NCBI RefSeq assembly: GCF_047302285.1
Contig: NZ_CP154845.1
Location: 4,030,001-4,094,000 of the forward strand
Reading direction: 5' to 3'
From: Robertmurraya sp047302285
Lineage (GTDB): Bacteria; Bacillota; Bacilli; Bacillales; Cytobacillaceae
Length of the DNA: 64,000 nucleotides
Both the position numbers and the translations under genes were made by a program. The notes beneath the pieces were generated by a model. It had not been told where the DNA came from, ran no database searches, and saw only the letters and a program-made list of their open reading frames with translations. Below are positions 34,733 through 43,632 of this stretch, in pieces (within the stretch, counting starts at the first letter, position 1; every line of letters begins with the position of its first letter).

Positions 34733-36652
34733 ATGGATGTAGAAATAAAGGGAATAACAAATGCACAATCCAGTGAAGAAAGTCTTTTTGATAAAATATG
34801 GCCACACGCCGAACTGATTGCAGCAATCATCAGCGGGGTATTGATTGTTGTCGGCTGGATACTTGAAAAAAATGAGCTTACTACCGTCTCAATCATTTCC
34901 TTTGTATTAGCATTTATCATCGGAGGATATGCGAAAGCAAAGGAAGGGATTGAAAGCACGATTGCGGAAAGAGAGCTAAATGTAGAAATGCTCATGATTT
35001 TCGCAGCTATTGGTTCCGCCACTATTGGGTACTGGACGGAGGGGGCCATTCTCATTTTTATTTTTTCCTTAAGTGGTGCCCTTGAGACTTATACGATGAA
35101 TAAAAGTCATAAGGAAATCTCAGCACTGATGGAATTACAACCACAAGAAGCATTAGTCGTGACAAATGGGATCGAAAAAATCACCCCTGTTTCTGAATTA
35201 AGAATTGGCGATCTCATTCTCATAAAGCCTGGTGAAAGAGTTCCTTCAGATGGAAAAATCGTCAAAGGGCAGAGCCATCTGGACGAAGCGGCGATTACGG
35301 GCGAGTCGATCCCCGTTTCCAAAGGGATAGACGAGGAGATCTTTGCCGGAACTGTTAATCTCAATGGTTCGATTACCGTTGAAATCACGAAAGAAAGTAA
35401 CGATACGCTTTTTCAAAAGATCATTCAACTTGTTCAGTCTGCTCAAAGTGAAAAGTCCCCTTCTCAGCTTTTCATTGAAAAATTTGAAGGAACTTATGTC
35501 AAAGTCGTTCTCTCAGTTGTCGCTCTAATGATGTTCTTGCCTCATTATTTATTAGGTTGGAGCTGGACCGAAACCTTTTATCGAGCGATGATTTTATTGG
35601 TCGTTGCCTCTCCTTGCGCACTTGTTGCCTCGATCATGCCAGCAACCTTGTCTGCCATTTCGACGGGGGCAAGGCGGGGGATTCTTTTTAAAGGTGGTGT
35701 CCATTTAGAAAATTTAAGTCATTTGCGTGCCATCGCCTTTGATAAAACAGGCACCTTAACAAAAGGTAAGCCTGAAGTAACCGATCTATTAACAGGAGAA
35801 GGAATATCTAAACAGGAGCTCCTATTAAAAACAGCCGCCATTGAAAGTCATTCCAATCATCCGTTAGCCAATGCGATCGTTAAATATGCTAAGGAACATA
35901 TACAAGAACCCCTCACTCAACCAGAGGGTATTGAAGACGTTTCAGGATATGGTGTTAAAGCCACTTACGAGCAAGAATTATGGAAAATCGGAAAAGCTGA
36001 TTTTGTTGGAAAAGAAGAAGCTGACGCCTTCTTAAATGGTGTTGCATCCAATTTAGCTGTAGAAGGAAAAACGATTGTTTTTGCACAAAAAAACGGAGAA
36101 ATCGTTGGCTTAATTGCCTTGAAGGATGTAGTCCGAGAAGAAACAAAAATCGCGATTGATCAGTTAAAACAAAAAGGAATTTACACATTCATGCTAACTG
36201 GTGATAGTGAGAATACAGCAAAAGCCATTGCGTCTGAAAGCCATGTCACTGATTATGTGGCTGAGTGCTTACCTGAGGACAAAGTTGAGAACTTAAAGAA
36301 ATTAAAGGAGAAATTCGGACATGTGGCGATGGTTGGTGATGGTATCAATGATGCACCTGCGTTAGCAACGGCTAACGTCGGAATCGCCATGGGAGATGGG
36401 TCAGGCGTTGCTTTGGAAACAGGAGATGTCGTGCTTATGAAAAATGATTTACCTCGAATCGCTGAGGCCATACAGCTATCCGACAAAATGAACCGAATTA
36501 TTAAGCAAAACATTATTTTTTCCATTTCCGTTATTATGGTATTGATTATCTCCAACTTCCTGCAATTCATCGACCTTCCTTTTGGTGTGATTGGTCATGA
36601 AGGAAGTACGATATTAGTGATTTTAAATGGGTTACGATTATTAAAATCCTAA
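34733..36652 (+). CDS. P1B-type heavy-metal-translocating ATPase (PfeT/ZosA-like)
   Basis: 639 residues without an N-terminal heavy-metal domain. Transmembrane segments at about 25-110 and 245-320 flank the actuator domain (TGESIPVSKG). The ion-binding motif in the membrane is SPC (293-295, ASPCALVASIMPA), not CPC. The phosphorylated Asp337 lies in DKTGTLT, and GDGINDAPAL is the hinge. SPC-type enzymes include B. subtilis PfeT (formerly ZosA), an Fe(II) exporter, so iron or zinc efflux is likely. GGGGGG precedes the ATG. It is transcribed alone. Confidence 0.9.
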   Translation: MDVEIKGITNAQSSEESLFDKIWPHAELIAAIISGVLIVVGWILEKNELTTVSIISFVLAFIIGGYAKAKEGIESTIAERELNVEMLMIFAAIGSATIGYWTEGAILIFIFSLSGALETYTMNKSHKEISALMELQPQEALVVTNGIEKITPVSELRIGDLILIKPGERVPSDGKIVKGQSHLDEAAITGESIPVSKGIDEEIFAGTVNLNGSITVEITKESNDTLFQKIIQLVQSAQSEKSPSQLFIEKFEGTYVKVVLSVVALMMFLPHYLLGWSWTETFYRAMILLVVASPCALVASIMPATLSAISTGARRGILFKGGVHLENLSHLRAIAFDKTGTLTKGKPEVTDLLTGEGISKQELLLKTAAIESHSNHPLANAIVKYAKEHIQEPLTQPEGIEDVSGYGVKATYEQELWKIGKADFVGKEEADAFLNGVASNLAVEGKTIVFAQKNGEIVGLIALKDVVREETKIAIDQLKQKGIYTFMLTGDSENTAKAIASESHVTDYVAECLPEDKVENLKKLKEKFGHVAMVGDGINDAPALATANVGIAMGDGSGVALETGDVVLMKNDLPRIAEAIQLSDKMNRIIKQNIIFSISVIMVLIISNFLQFIDLPFGVIGHEGSTILVILNGLRLLKS

Positions 36653-36666
36653 CAAGCTGTTGCGCA

Positions 36667-36703
36667 AAGAACTGTCGAATCTTAGTCGACAGTTCTTTTT
36701 TAA
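36667..36703 (+). terminator. Bidirectional terminator between P-type ATPase and yfkH
   Basis: AAGAACTGTCGA pairs with TCGACAGTTCTT and is followed by six T's. Confidence 0.85.
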
Positions 36704-37527
36704 CAGGTTTCATCTCTTAAAAATTGATTTAATGCGTTTATTTCTCCACCAAGAATGATAATAATGCCGGTTAAATAAAACCAAATCAATAACACGATAA
36801 CGGCTCCGATACTGCCATACGTGGCAGAGTAGTTGCCGAAATTACTGACGTAGTAAGAGAATCCCCAGGACACCGCTAACCAACTTACGGTGGCAAAAAC
36901 CGCTCCTGGGGTCGCATCAATACACTTAAACTTTTTATTTGGCGCAATCCAATAGAGAACCAAAAAGACGATGAAGATAATTAAAAAACTAAGAAGCCAT
37001 CGTAATAAATGCCAAAAACTTAAGAAATGACTGGATAATCCAAGCTGCGTAAACAAAAACATTCCCAATTGCTTACCGAAGACTGGGAGTAATAATGCGA
37101 TAATAAAAACAAAGATCATCGCAACTGTAAAAACGATGGCCATCCCTCTTGCTACAATAAAGGAACGGCTTTCTTTTACCTCATACGCTTTGTTTAGAGC
37201 CCGAATAATGGCATTAATTCCATTTGAAGCAGACCACATCGTGGCAATGATCCCGAAGGATAGAAGGGTCCGGCTTTGTTGACCCATTATTTCATTTAGA
37301 TTTGTTTCAATCAGAGTCATCGTTTCGCCAGGTGCAAAATCACCAATAACGTTAAGCATTTCTTCCTGAGTAATTGGCAAATAGGGCAACAGTGTGACTA
37401 AAAATATTAGAAGAGGAAATAACGATAAAAGAAAAAAATAAGCCAACTGAGCCGCTAAACCCATGACATCGTCTTCGCCAATTCTCTTCCATAATAACAT
37501 TAGAGCTCTCATATTTAATAAGGCCAT
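36700..37527 (-). CDS. yfkH: YihY/virulence factor BrkB family membrane protein (YfkH)
   Basis: 275 residues with about six membrane segments and the family pattern near the N-terminus, GLAAQLAYFFLLSLFPLLIF, plus FGIIATMWSASNGINAIIRA and the C-terminal IVLLIWFYLTGIIIILGGEI. The family was once called ribonuclease BN but is a membrane protein of uncertain function. It is 24 bp behind the YtxH-like gene and 11 bp after AGGGGTGGAG. Position matches B. subtilis yfkH. Confidence 0.9.
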   Translation of the reverse strand: MALLNMRALMLLWKRIGEDDVMGLAAQLAYFFLLSLFPLLIFLVTLLPYLPITQEEMLNVIGDFAPGETMTLIETNLNEIMGQQSRTLLSFGIIATMWSASNGINAIIRALNKAYEVKESRSFIVARGMAIVFTVAMIFVFIIALLLPVFGKQLGMFLFTQLGLSSHFLSFWHLLRWLLSFLIIFIVFLVLYWIAPNKKFKCIDATPGAVFATVSWLAVSWGFSYYVSNFGNYSATYGSIGAVIVLLIWFYLTGIIIILGGEINALNQFLRDETC

Positions 37528-37550
37528 TACTCCACCCCTATTTTCCCTAG

Positions 37551-37889
37551 TTAAACCTCTTCCTCATCATGGTTATGTGTAAATGCTTCTTTCGTGTCTT
37601 GAACAATTCCCACGACAGTCGGTGTTACTTCTCTAATTTCTTCCACCTTTTCCGCAATAAAAGAGACGTCCTCACTTACTTGCTCCACCGTAGTACGCAA
37701 TTGAGTCGTTGTATTTTTTAGTTTTTCTGCGACTTCACCCGGATGAGTAACAAAATGAGTGACGTTTTTGGCCCCTGATTTACAACTTGCCACAACAGAG
37801 TTTCTCGTTTCCCGGTCAAGTAAACTAATCGCTCCACCGGCTATTGCTCCCAGTAAAATCCCTTTCCAAAACTTATCTGTACTCCCCAT
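37551..37889 (-). CDS. YtxH-domain protein (YfkI-like)
   Basis: 112 residues from the ATG at 37889, which has GGAAGG eight bases upstream. A short hydrophobic glycine-rich helix (GILLGAIAGGAISLL) near the N-terminus is followed by a long amphipathic, coiled-coil-like region (EKLKNTTTQLRTTVEQVSED), as in YtxH general-stress membrane proteins. It is the first gene of a pair with yfkH. Function unknown. Confidence 0.75.
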   Translation of the reverse strand: MGSTDKFWKGILLGAIAGGAISLLDRETRNSVVASCKSGAKNVTHFVTHPGEVAEKLKNTTTQLRTTVEQVSEDVSFIAEKVEEIREVTPTVVGIVQDTKEAFTHNHDEEEV

Positions 37890-37954
37890 TAGCATGTCCT
37901 TCCTTTCTGTTTCCATTAAGAATGAATTTTTCATACTGCTTTTGCCTCTTGGCT

Positions 37955-38428
37955 TTACTTAAAATCATGATTTTGCTTAATATGTTGTAATAGTTTTTCA
38001 CAGCCTTGTTGTAATAAATCGAAGACTTCTTGGAAATTTCCAGTATAGTATGGATCAGGAATGTTCTTGTTCTTAATATGTGGAACATAGTCCAATAGAA
38101 CTTCAATTTTCGCTTTTGGAAAAGCTGATTTCAGTTTTTCAATATTTCTCTTATTATCGCTATCCATCGCAATAATATAATCAAATTCCTCAAGATCTTT
38201 CGATTCGACTTGTCTTGCCTTAATTCCTTCAAAATCTATGCGATTGATCTTTAATATATTTCTTGTTCCTTCATGAGGTGGTTGTCCAATATGCCAATCA
38301 CCAGTGCCTGCAGAATCAACAACCATTTCCCCTTCAAGTCCTTCCCTCTTTACAACATCTCGAAACATCGCCTCTGCCATCGGAGAGCGGCAAATATTTC
38401 CGAGACATACAAACAACACTTTTACCAT
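37955..38428 (-). CDS. yfkJ: Low-molecular-weight protein-tyrosine phosphatase (YfkJ)
   Basis: 157 residues. The P-loop CLGNICRS (Cys8 to Arg14, the CX5R signature) and the distal catalytic Asp in DPYYTGN are both present, so it should be active on phosphotyrosine and, in some relatives, phosphoarginine. ATG 38428 is preferred with GGAGGG upstream over the ATG at 38437. It matches B. subtilis YfkJ by position beside yfkH and yfkK. Confidence 0.92.
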   Translation of the reverse strand: MVKVLFVCLGNICRSPMAEAMFRDVVKREGLEGEMVVDSAGTGDWHIGQPPHEGTRNILKINRIDFEGIKARQVESKDLEEFDYIIAMDSDNKRNIEKLKSAFPKAKIEVLLDYVPHIKNKNIPDPYYTGNFQEVFDLLQQGCEKLLQHIKQNHDFK

Positions 38429-38660
38429 ATGTAACATCCCTCCAATACCATTCTCTTCGATTTCCCCTCAAACATGCAACTGTTTAATGAGATTTCCTGA
38501 TGATAAATCATAAAATTCATGTAACAGCCTGTCCTTAAACAAGGAAAGATGTTACTATTCACTAAAGGAAGTTAAAGAATGATTCATGAATGGGACAAAA
38601 CCATAGAGAATATTAAATAGTAGAGGTATCACAAAGAAAACTACGAAAGGTGGAAAATGA

Positions 38661-38885
38661 ATGAATTTATCAACAGCATCGGTAGAAAATGTGGAGTATA
38701 TGATTGAAAAAATTAAAGAAAAGCTTAAAGTCTTGAATCTTGGGGCAATTAAACCATCCCATTTTGATGAGAATATGTACGAAGAGTTGAAAGAAATCTA
38801 TGAACTAGTCATGAAAAAGAATTCCTTCAGCCCAAATGAAATGCAAGCTCTTGCTGAAGAACTTGGCAATCTGAGAAAACAATAG
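38661..38885 (+). CDS. yfkK: YfkK family protein (DUF1128)
   Basis: 74 residues, all alpha-helical in appearance: NVEYMIEKIKEKLKVLN, HFDENMYEELKEIYELVM and FSPNEMQALAEELGNLRK. This is the UPF0435/DUF1128 family of Bacilli, function unknown. GAAAGGTGG precedes the ATG. It is divergent from yfkJ, with about 230 bp between. Confidence 0.88.
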   Translation: MNLSTASVENVEYMIEKIKEKLKVLNLGAIKPSHFDENMYEELKEIYELVMKKNSFSPNEMQALAEELGNLRKQ

Positions 38886-38892
38886 ATACATA

Positions 38893-38931
38893 AAAAGGGC
38901 GTTCCAAAGCAAATTGGAACGCCCTTTCTTT
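38893..38931. terminator. Bidirectional terminator between yfkK and the HD-GYP-like gene
   Basis: AAAGGGCGTTCCAA pairs perfectly with TTGGAACGCCCTTT around AGCAAA. Confidence 0.9.
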
Positions 38932-38942
38932 TGTTTAAATCC

Positions 38943-39923
38943 TTACGTATCCAAAACTTCCGTAATCAACAATGTATGATGGTCGCCTAAAGAAATCTCC
39001 TCTTCAGTATCAAAATAGCGTACGAACGGTCTTTGTAAGTTTCCGACAATCTTCGTTACAATCGCATCTCGACCATTATTGAGCCTGACCATTGTTCCTG
39101 GAATATAGCTTGGAACTTGTTGTACGAAGAGACTAATGAGCTCCGATGGAAAAAGAGTACCACTCTTCGTCATAATATATTCCATTGCCTCATGTGGTGG
39201 CAGCCTGTCCTTTGATATGGCGTTGTCGTAGACATTAGCAAGCGCGCAAATTTGCGCAAATTCATGGATTTCCTTTTCTGCTAATCCCCTTGGCTCTCCA
39301 CTTCCATCGATCGCTTCATGATGCTGATAAGCCACATGTGCTGATACAATACTAACCTCTCTTACTTTCCGTAAATATTCAAAACCACTTCTGGCATGAT
39401 GTTCCGATTCTTGTCCAAGCGCTTTTCCGATATCATGAAGAAGACAGCCTAGTGCCAAGTCCTTTAATGGCTTTTGAGAAACGCCCAGTTTCTTTGCTAA
39501 CTGGAGTGAGAGCAGGGAGACATTGACAGCATGGGCATACTCCCTTAGTTCTTCTGCTAAAGAAGATGTAGGGATAAGAAATAGTGCTTTTCTTTTTGCC
39601 ACCTCTTCCACAAAGAGGACAACTTGCTTTTGTAAATCACGAATGGGAAGTTCTTTTTTCTCTTTGACAGCCTCAAAAGCAGTTTTCAATGTCTCAATCG
39701 CTTCCATCCACGTTGGGACATCGACCATTTCTTCCATTGTGATTCCATAGGAAGCAGCATCCTCGATAAATAGATATCGTATATCTAGTGCCACTAATCT
39801 CTCTAAATAAGCAGGATGTATTGTTCTCCCTACACCTAGCAATATACGTCTATGCTTATCAAAAATTGGCCTCGCAAGCTGCATTAATTTTGGGTTATAT
39901 TCATCAATACTAATAAGTCTCAT
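38943..39923 (-). CDS. HD-GYP-like phosphohydrolase
   Basis: About 326 residues. An N-terminal region without a recognised domain (1-120) precedes an HD domain with LLHDIGKALG (His-Asp), HHARSG, SAHVAYQHHEAIDGSGEPRG and ANVYDNAIS. The usual GYP triplet reads GEP here, so it is a divergent HD-GYP protein; cyclic-di-nucleotide hydrolysis is probable but not proven. A C-terminal PilZ-like tail (VRLNNGRDAIV) follows. ATG 39923 has GAGGAAG eight bases upstream. Confidence 0.82.
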   Translation of the reverse strand: MRLISIDEYNPKLMQLARPIFDKHRRILLGVGRTIHPAYLERLVALDIRYLFIEDAASYGITMEEMVDVPTWMEAIETLKTAFEAVKEKKELPIRDLQKQVVLFVEEVAKRKALFLIPTSSLAEELREYAHAVNVSLLSLQLAKKLGVSQKPLKDLALGCLLHDIGKALGQESEHHARSGFEYLRKVREVSIVSAHVAYQHHEAIDGSGEPRGLAEKEIHEFAQICALANVYDNAISKDRLPPHEAMEYIMTKSGTLFPSELISLFVQQVPSYIPGTMVRLNNGRDAIVTKIVGNLQRPFVRYFDTEEEISLGDHHTLLITEVLDT

Positions 39924-39997
39924 GCACTTCTTCCTCATACACCATTATTTGACGAGCCCATTTTAGAAAAGTCGTATCTGGGAAAAGATTTTCTTCC

Positions 39998-40750
39998 TTA
40001 TCCTTCTTGATCCGTTAAAATAACAGGTCCGTTCTTCGTAATGGCAATTGTATGTTCATATTGAGCAGAGTATTTTCCATCGATCGTACGAGCGGTCCAG
40101 CCATTGCTATCCATCTTCATTTCATACTGTCCCATATTGACCATCGGTTCAATCGTAAAGACCATTCCTTCTTTTATTCTTGGTCCTTTTCCAGGAAGAC
40201 CGAAATGTGGAACATCAGGCTTTTCATGGATAACTGTACCGATTCCATGTCCGATAAAATCACGAACAACCGAAAACCCTTCTCCCTCCACATAAGTTTG
40301 AATCGCATGACCGATATCGCCAATGCGGTTTCCAATTTGAGCTTGTTCGATTCCTTTATAAAGTGCTTCTTTCGTAACGTGTAATAGCTTTTCCGTACGC
40401 TCTGGTACTTCACCCACTGCATATGTCCAAGCTGAATCTGCTAAAGCCCCATTTAAATTAACTACCATATCAATTGTCACAATATCCCCTGTTTTTAATG
40501 GTTCCTTTCTTGGAAACCCATGACATATTTCATCATTAATACTTGCACATGTAGCAAACTCATAGCCCTTATAGCCCTTTTGTTCAGCAGTAGCCCCATG
40601 TTTTTGTAAAAAAGAATCGACAAATTTTTCTATTTCCCAAGTCGTAATTCCTGGTTGAATCATTTTGGCAATTTCTTTATGAACAGAAGCTAGCACTTCA
40701 CCAGCTTTCTTCATCATGTCAATTTCTCTTTGTGATTTTAAAACAATCAT
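39998..40750 (-). CDS. map: Type I methionine aminopeptidase
   Basis: 250 residues of the M24 family. The metal ligands are seen in VTIDMVVNLNGALADSAWTY (two Asp), GHGIG with the catalytic His, TIEPM and QYEHTIAIT. ATG 40750 is favoured by AAGGAGGG upstream. It removes the initiator methionine from nascent proteins. It is not in the ribosomal-protein cluster, so it is probably the second Bacillus enzyme (MapB/YflG type), and its place next to yfk genes agrees. Confidence 0.95.
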   Translation of the reverse strand: MIVLKSQREIDMMKKAGEVLASVHKEIAKMIQPGITTWEIEKFVDSFLQKHGATAEQKGYKGYEFATCASINDEICHGFPRKEPLKTGDIVTIDMVVNLNGALADSAWTYAVGEVPERTEKLLHVTKEALYKGIEQAQIGNRIGDIGHAIQTYVEGEGFSVVRDFIGHGIGTVIHEKPDVPHFGLPGKGPRIKEGMVFTIEPMVNMGQYEMKMDSNGWTARTIDGKYSAQYEHTIAITKNGPVILTDQEG

Positions 40751-40927
40751 TGATAGACCCTCCTTCATACAAGTACAAAGTACCTTCCACCATTGTAATA
40801 CTTTTCAAGTAACAATCAAAATGATTTAATTTTCGAAATGTGTCAAATTAAGCATTGTCATGAATGAATTAATATTCTACTATGTAGATAAATATTATTT
40901 AATAAATGTGAAAAGCTTAATAATTCG

Positions 40928-40944
40928 AAAGAACTTTTTGTTCT
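40928..40944. promoter_or_regulatory. Putative SinR operator upstream of sinR
   Basis: AAAGAAC (40928-40934) faces GTTCT (40940-40944). The SinR consensus in B. subtilis is GTTCTYT, which matches AAAGAAC exactly on the other strand. It suggests SinR binds upstream of its own gene. Confidence 0.45.
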
Positions 40945-41013
40945 AAATATGGAACTACTTTTCAATATTTGATATTATTAAAGTATACATTTTGATAGGA
41001 TGTGTGATTTTTG

Positions 41014-41337
41014 ATGATTGGTGATCGTGTAAAAAAACTCAGACTTGAAAAGAAGATGTCTCTTTCAGAGCTTGCGGAACAAGCTGGAGTGGCAAAATCT
41101 TATTTAAGTTCATTAGAAAGAAACCTACAAAATAATCCGTCCATTCAATTTCTCGAAAAAATTGCTGGCGTTCTCCATGTTCCAGTAGATTACCTAATCC
41201 ATGAACACTTAAATGATGATGATCTTGATTCAGAATGGATTAAGATTGTAAAAGAAGCAATGGACTCCGGTATTACGAAAGAACAATTTAGGGAATATCT
41301 TGAGTTTAATAAATGGAGAGCCAATCAAGACAAATAA
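41014..41337 (+). CDS. sinR: SinR-type transcriptional regulator
   Basis: 107 residues. The N-terminal XRE helix-turn-helix (GDRVKKLRLEKKMSLSEL and KSYLSSLERNLQNNPSI) spans about 1-65, and the C-terminal SinI/SinR dimerisation hook (LDSEWIKIVKEAMDSGITKE) about 72-95. SinR represses matrix and other biofilm genes and is antagonised by SinI. The ATG at 41014 has AGGATG upstream; a TTG one codon earlier is less likely. A convergent sinI lies 330 bp downstream. Confidence 0.92.
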   Translation: MIGDRVKKLRLEKKMSLSELAEQAGVAKSYLSSLERNLQNNPSIQFLEKIAGVLHVPVDYLIHEHLNDDDLDSEWIKIVKEAMDSGITKEQFREYLEFNKWRANQDK

Positions 41338-41392
41338 TTTTCAGCTTCTGAAAGTATATTTGAGGCTAAGGCGGAGTGACACTAAAACTAGC

Positions 41393-41423
41393 AAAACCTG
41401 TTCTTTTCAAGAACAGGTTTTTT
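41393..41423 (+). terminator. Terminator after sinR
   Basis: AAACCTGTTCTT pairs with AAGAACAGGTTT around TTC and is followed by T's. Confidence 0.88.
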
Positions 41424-41669
41424 CATTTGAGTTCACAATGTATTAAAGTGGTTTAAAAACGAACAATTACTATATTACCTTCTCGTCGTTCACTTTTATT
41501 ATATAAATAATCCCTACGAATGTTCGTTTTTAACTTGAAGTGTGCCTTTTGAAATTGAATAATTTATATGTTAGGTTTCATTGAGCGGTGATGGTTTCAA
41601 AAGTTGATCTAGAATGAAGTCAGAAGAGATATGCGATAGTGATATATGTTTGTTTAGCTACTCGAAGCG
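41424..41669. other. Spacer between convergent sinR and sinI
   Basis: About 245 bases with no coding frame I trust. It contains ACGAAC/GTTCGT pieces (41459, 41517) that do not form a complete known operator. Confidence 0.35.
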
Positions 41670-41804
41670 CTATTGCTTGACGGTTTTGTTAGCAAGAAAT
41701 TCGCGAACTTCCTCCTTTTCAATTCCGAGTTTTTTTGCCTCTTTAATTAGTTCCAACCATTCCATATCCAATCCTTCAATTCTTCCTTTCATTTCTATCA
41801 CCAT
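41670..41804 (-). CDS. sinI: SinI-type anti-repressor, 44 codons
   Basis: Translation by hand from the ATG at 41804 gives 44 residues: MVIEMKGRIEGLDMEWLELI and then KEAKKLGIEKEEVREFLANK, ending TVKQ. The LD-x-EW...LI-x-EA-x-x-x-GI...E-x-RxFL pattern is the SinI dimerisation motif and mirrors the tail of the SinR encoded nearby. GGGGGG lies just upstream. It would bind SinR and free its targets. In B. subtilis sinI lies directly upstream of sinR on the same strand; here the two are convergent. Confidence 0.85.
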   Translation of the reverse strand: MVIEMKGRIEGLDMEWLELIKEAKKLGIEKEEVREFLANKTVKQ

Positions 41805-42166
41805 TTTTCCCCCCAAAATTCAGCACGAATTTCAGCAGTCCAGCCGTCATAGTTCTCCTACCTTAGACCTGAGACTTTGCGCCCCCATCTTTCAACAGGT
41901 TTGCCTTTTTCTTGCGTCCTTTAATTTTTTTACTATAAAAGTTATCCCACTTATAGTCTACTTCTTTTTAATCAATAAAAGTGTAACTATTTGTCAACCA
42001 TTAGAATATTTCGAAAGTTTTTTTTAAACAATTTTCGTCAACTAGCTACAGGAATAAATCATCAAATAAGCAAATAACATTACGACTTTGGAATAGATGT
42101 CATTTCCTGTCGAAATTTATTGTTCTAGAATCCAGTAGGAAAGTCATCGAATAAAAATGATTAAAT
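41805..42166. other. Intergenic spacer upstream of sinI
   Basis: A/T-rich, no gene recognised. It must contain the sinI promoter (minus strand) and the end of the zinc-ribbon gene at 42167. Confidence 0.4.
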
Positions 42167-42379
42167 CTATCTAGTAATGCCCTTTTCATTTTCCACTTTA
42201 CCTTTAGGCAACAGTGAAGTCGAACCAGACAAAGTTTTTATGTATAGTTGCTCAAATGTTATAGGATCGAAAAATGGTTGAGCCGTCAAATCATGCCCGC
42301 ATTCAGGACATAACCAGTCTCCAAACTCACTGCTGCTAAAAGAAGGTTTATTACATTTATCACAATTCTTTCGGTACAA
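42167..42379 (-). CDS. Small zinc-ribbon protein
   Basis: 70 residues. Two CxxC knuckles, CDKCNKP near residue 6 and CPECGHD near 24, form a rubredoxin-like zinc ribbon; the remainder (FDPITFEQLYIKTLSG) has no motif I know. It may be a small nucleic-acid- or protein-binding factor. No partner gene adjoins it. Confidence 0.6.
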   Translation of the reverse strand: MYRKNCDKCNKPSFSSSEFGDWLCPECGHDLTAQPFFDPITFEQLYIKTLSGSTSLLPKGKVENEKGITR

Positions 42380-42702
42380 TCACACCACCCTCTCACCTGT
42401 TCTTTTAAAATTATCAGTTGTTCTTAATTAAGAATATAGTTTCATTTTAGTCTTTTTATAAAAATTTTGAAATATGGAAATTTTGTCATTTTTTCGTTTT
42501 AACGAACGTATTTCTCTTTATTTCGTCCATATCCTTCAAATCTCTTACTTTTTACATTTTATTTCTATTTTTAATCAAATATGCCCTTGAATAAAAATTG
42601 TTTCTGTTTAGGTCCAATGATACATAAAAATATTGTCTGAATTATCAAAAAACACTATACTAACAGTAATAATCTTAAAAACGTATGAAAGGTGGTATTT
42701 AA

Positions 42703-42825
42703 ATGACATTTTTTCATATCCTAAATTTCGCTATTCCTATTGTCTCCATGATTGGACTCGGTTTCTTACTTGACCGAATGTGTAACCCTGAAAAAACAAC
42801 CAAAAAAGAAAACGTTTCCAAGTAA
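42703..42825 (+). CDS. 40-residue membrane peptide
   Basis: After GAAAGGTGG the ATG at 42703 starts a 40-codon frame: one hydrophobic helix (FHILNFAIPIVSMIGLGFLL) and a short basic tail (DRMCNPEKTTKKENVSK). The strong ribosome binding site and terminator-like hairpin downstream support a real small gene. Family unknown to me. Confidence 0.55.
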   Translation: MTFFHILNFAIPIVSMIGLGFLLDRMCNPEKTTKKENVSK

Positions 42826-42828
42826 AAT

Positions 42829-42870
42829 AAAAAAAAGGAGCACAAACCAATTTGGTCTGTACTACTTTTT
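42829..42870. terminator. Terminator between the 40-residue ORF and motB
   Basis: CAAACCAATTTGGTCTG forms the hairpin core with imperfect outer AAAGGAG/CTACTTT arms; A and T runs flank it so it may serve both convergent genes. Confidence 0.55.
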
Positions 42871-43632
42871 TCATTCAAAGGTTATCGGCAATATTAGTAC
42901 TTCAACACGACGATTTTTTGCTTTTCCCTCACTTGTAGCATTGCTTGCTACAGGTTGGAATTCACCGAATCCTTTGGCACTAAACCATGCGGGATCCAGT
43001 TTATCGTTTTTCAGAACAATTTTCATAAAGTTTATCGCTCGCATAACACTTAACTCCCAGTTTGATTCAAAACGAGGATTGCTTATTGGAACATTATCAG
43101 TATGGCCACTAATAATAATATTTCGCGGTGGACTCATAACAAGTAGTTCAGAAATTTCATCAGCTGTATGCACATCTTCCGGTCTCACATCCGCACTACC
43201 AGATGCGAATAAAACATTATCTCGGATCGTTAACAGCAGCCCTTCGTCTGTTAATGAAGCGTCGAGCTTATCTGTTAGATTATTTTCTTCAATATAGACG
43301 TTTACCTTTTTTTGAATGTTCTCTAATTCCAATTGCTCGATTTTTTCAGCCTTTTCTTCTTCACTATCGCTGTCTTCTTGTCCTTCTATATCATCAATTG
43401 CCTGCGCTTCATCTTCAGGCATCGGACTTGGGTAATCCAAAACACCTGTACCACCAGAAAGTGCTTGATTAAAAGCCTGAGACATTTTTTCTAGCTTTTG
43501 CGCATCTATCGTACTCATTGAAAATAAGACGATAAACAATGCCAATAATAATGTTAAAATATCTGCATACGGGATCAGCCACGATTCGTCTACATGTTCT
43601 TCGTGCTGTTCCTTTTTTCTTCGTTTACTCAC
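42871..43632 (-). CDS. motB: Flagellar motor protein MotB
   Basis: 253 residues from a GTG at 43632 that overlaps the end of motA by 8 bp. One membrane segment (about 20-38) holds the proton-accepting Asp in SWLIPYADILTLLLALF. The C-terminal OmpA-like peptidoglycan-binding domain shows FASGSADVRPE, ISGHTDNVPI and ARNRRVEVLI-type AKNRRVEVLI. With MotA it forms the stator that drives the flagellum. An acidic linker (EDSDSEEEKAEKIEQ) lies between. Confidence 0.95.
   Translation of the reverse strand: MSKRRKKEQHEEHVDESWLIPYADILTLLLALFIVLFSMSTIDAQKLEKMSQAFNQALSGGTGVLDYPSPMPEDEAQAIDDIEGQEDSDSEEEKAEKIEQLELENIQKKVNVYIEENNLTDKLDASLTDEGLLLTIRDNVLFASGSADVRPEDVHTADEISELLVMSPPRNIIISGHTDNVPISNPRFESNWELSVMRAINFMKIVLKNDKLDPAWFSAKGFGEFQPVASNATSEGKAKNRRVEVLILPITFE

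Noticed and set aside
34733..36652. Copper-type (CPC) ATPase
   Set aside because: The membrane motif is SPC and no metal-binding N-terminal domain exists, so an iron/zinc-type enzyme fits better despite cueP in the same window.
42490..42520. SOS/LexA box
   Set aside because: CGAACGTATTTCTC lacks the second GTTC half site, and no damage-response gene follows.
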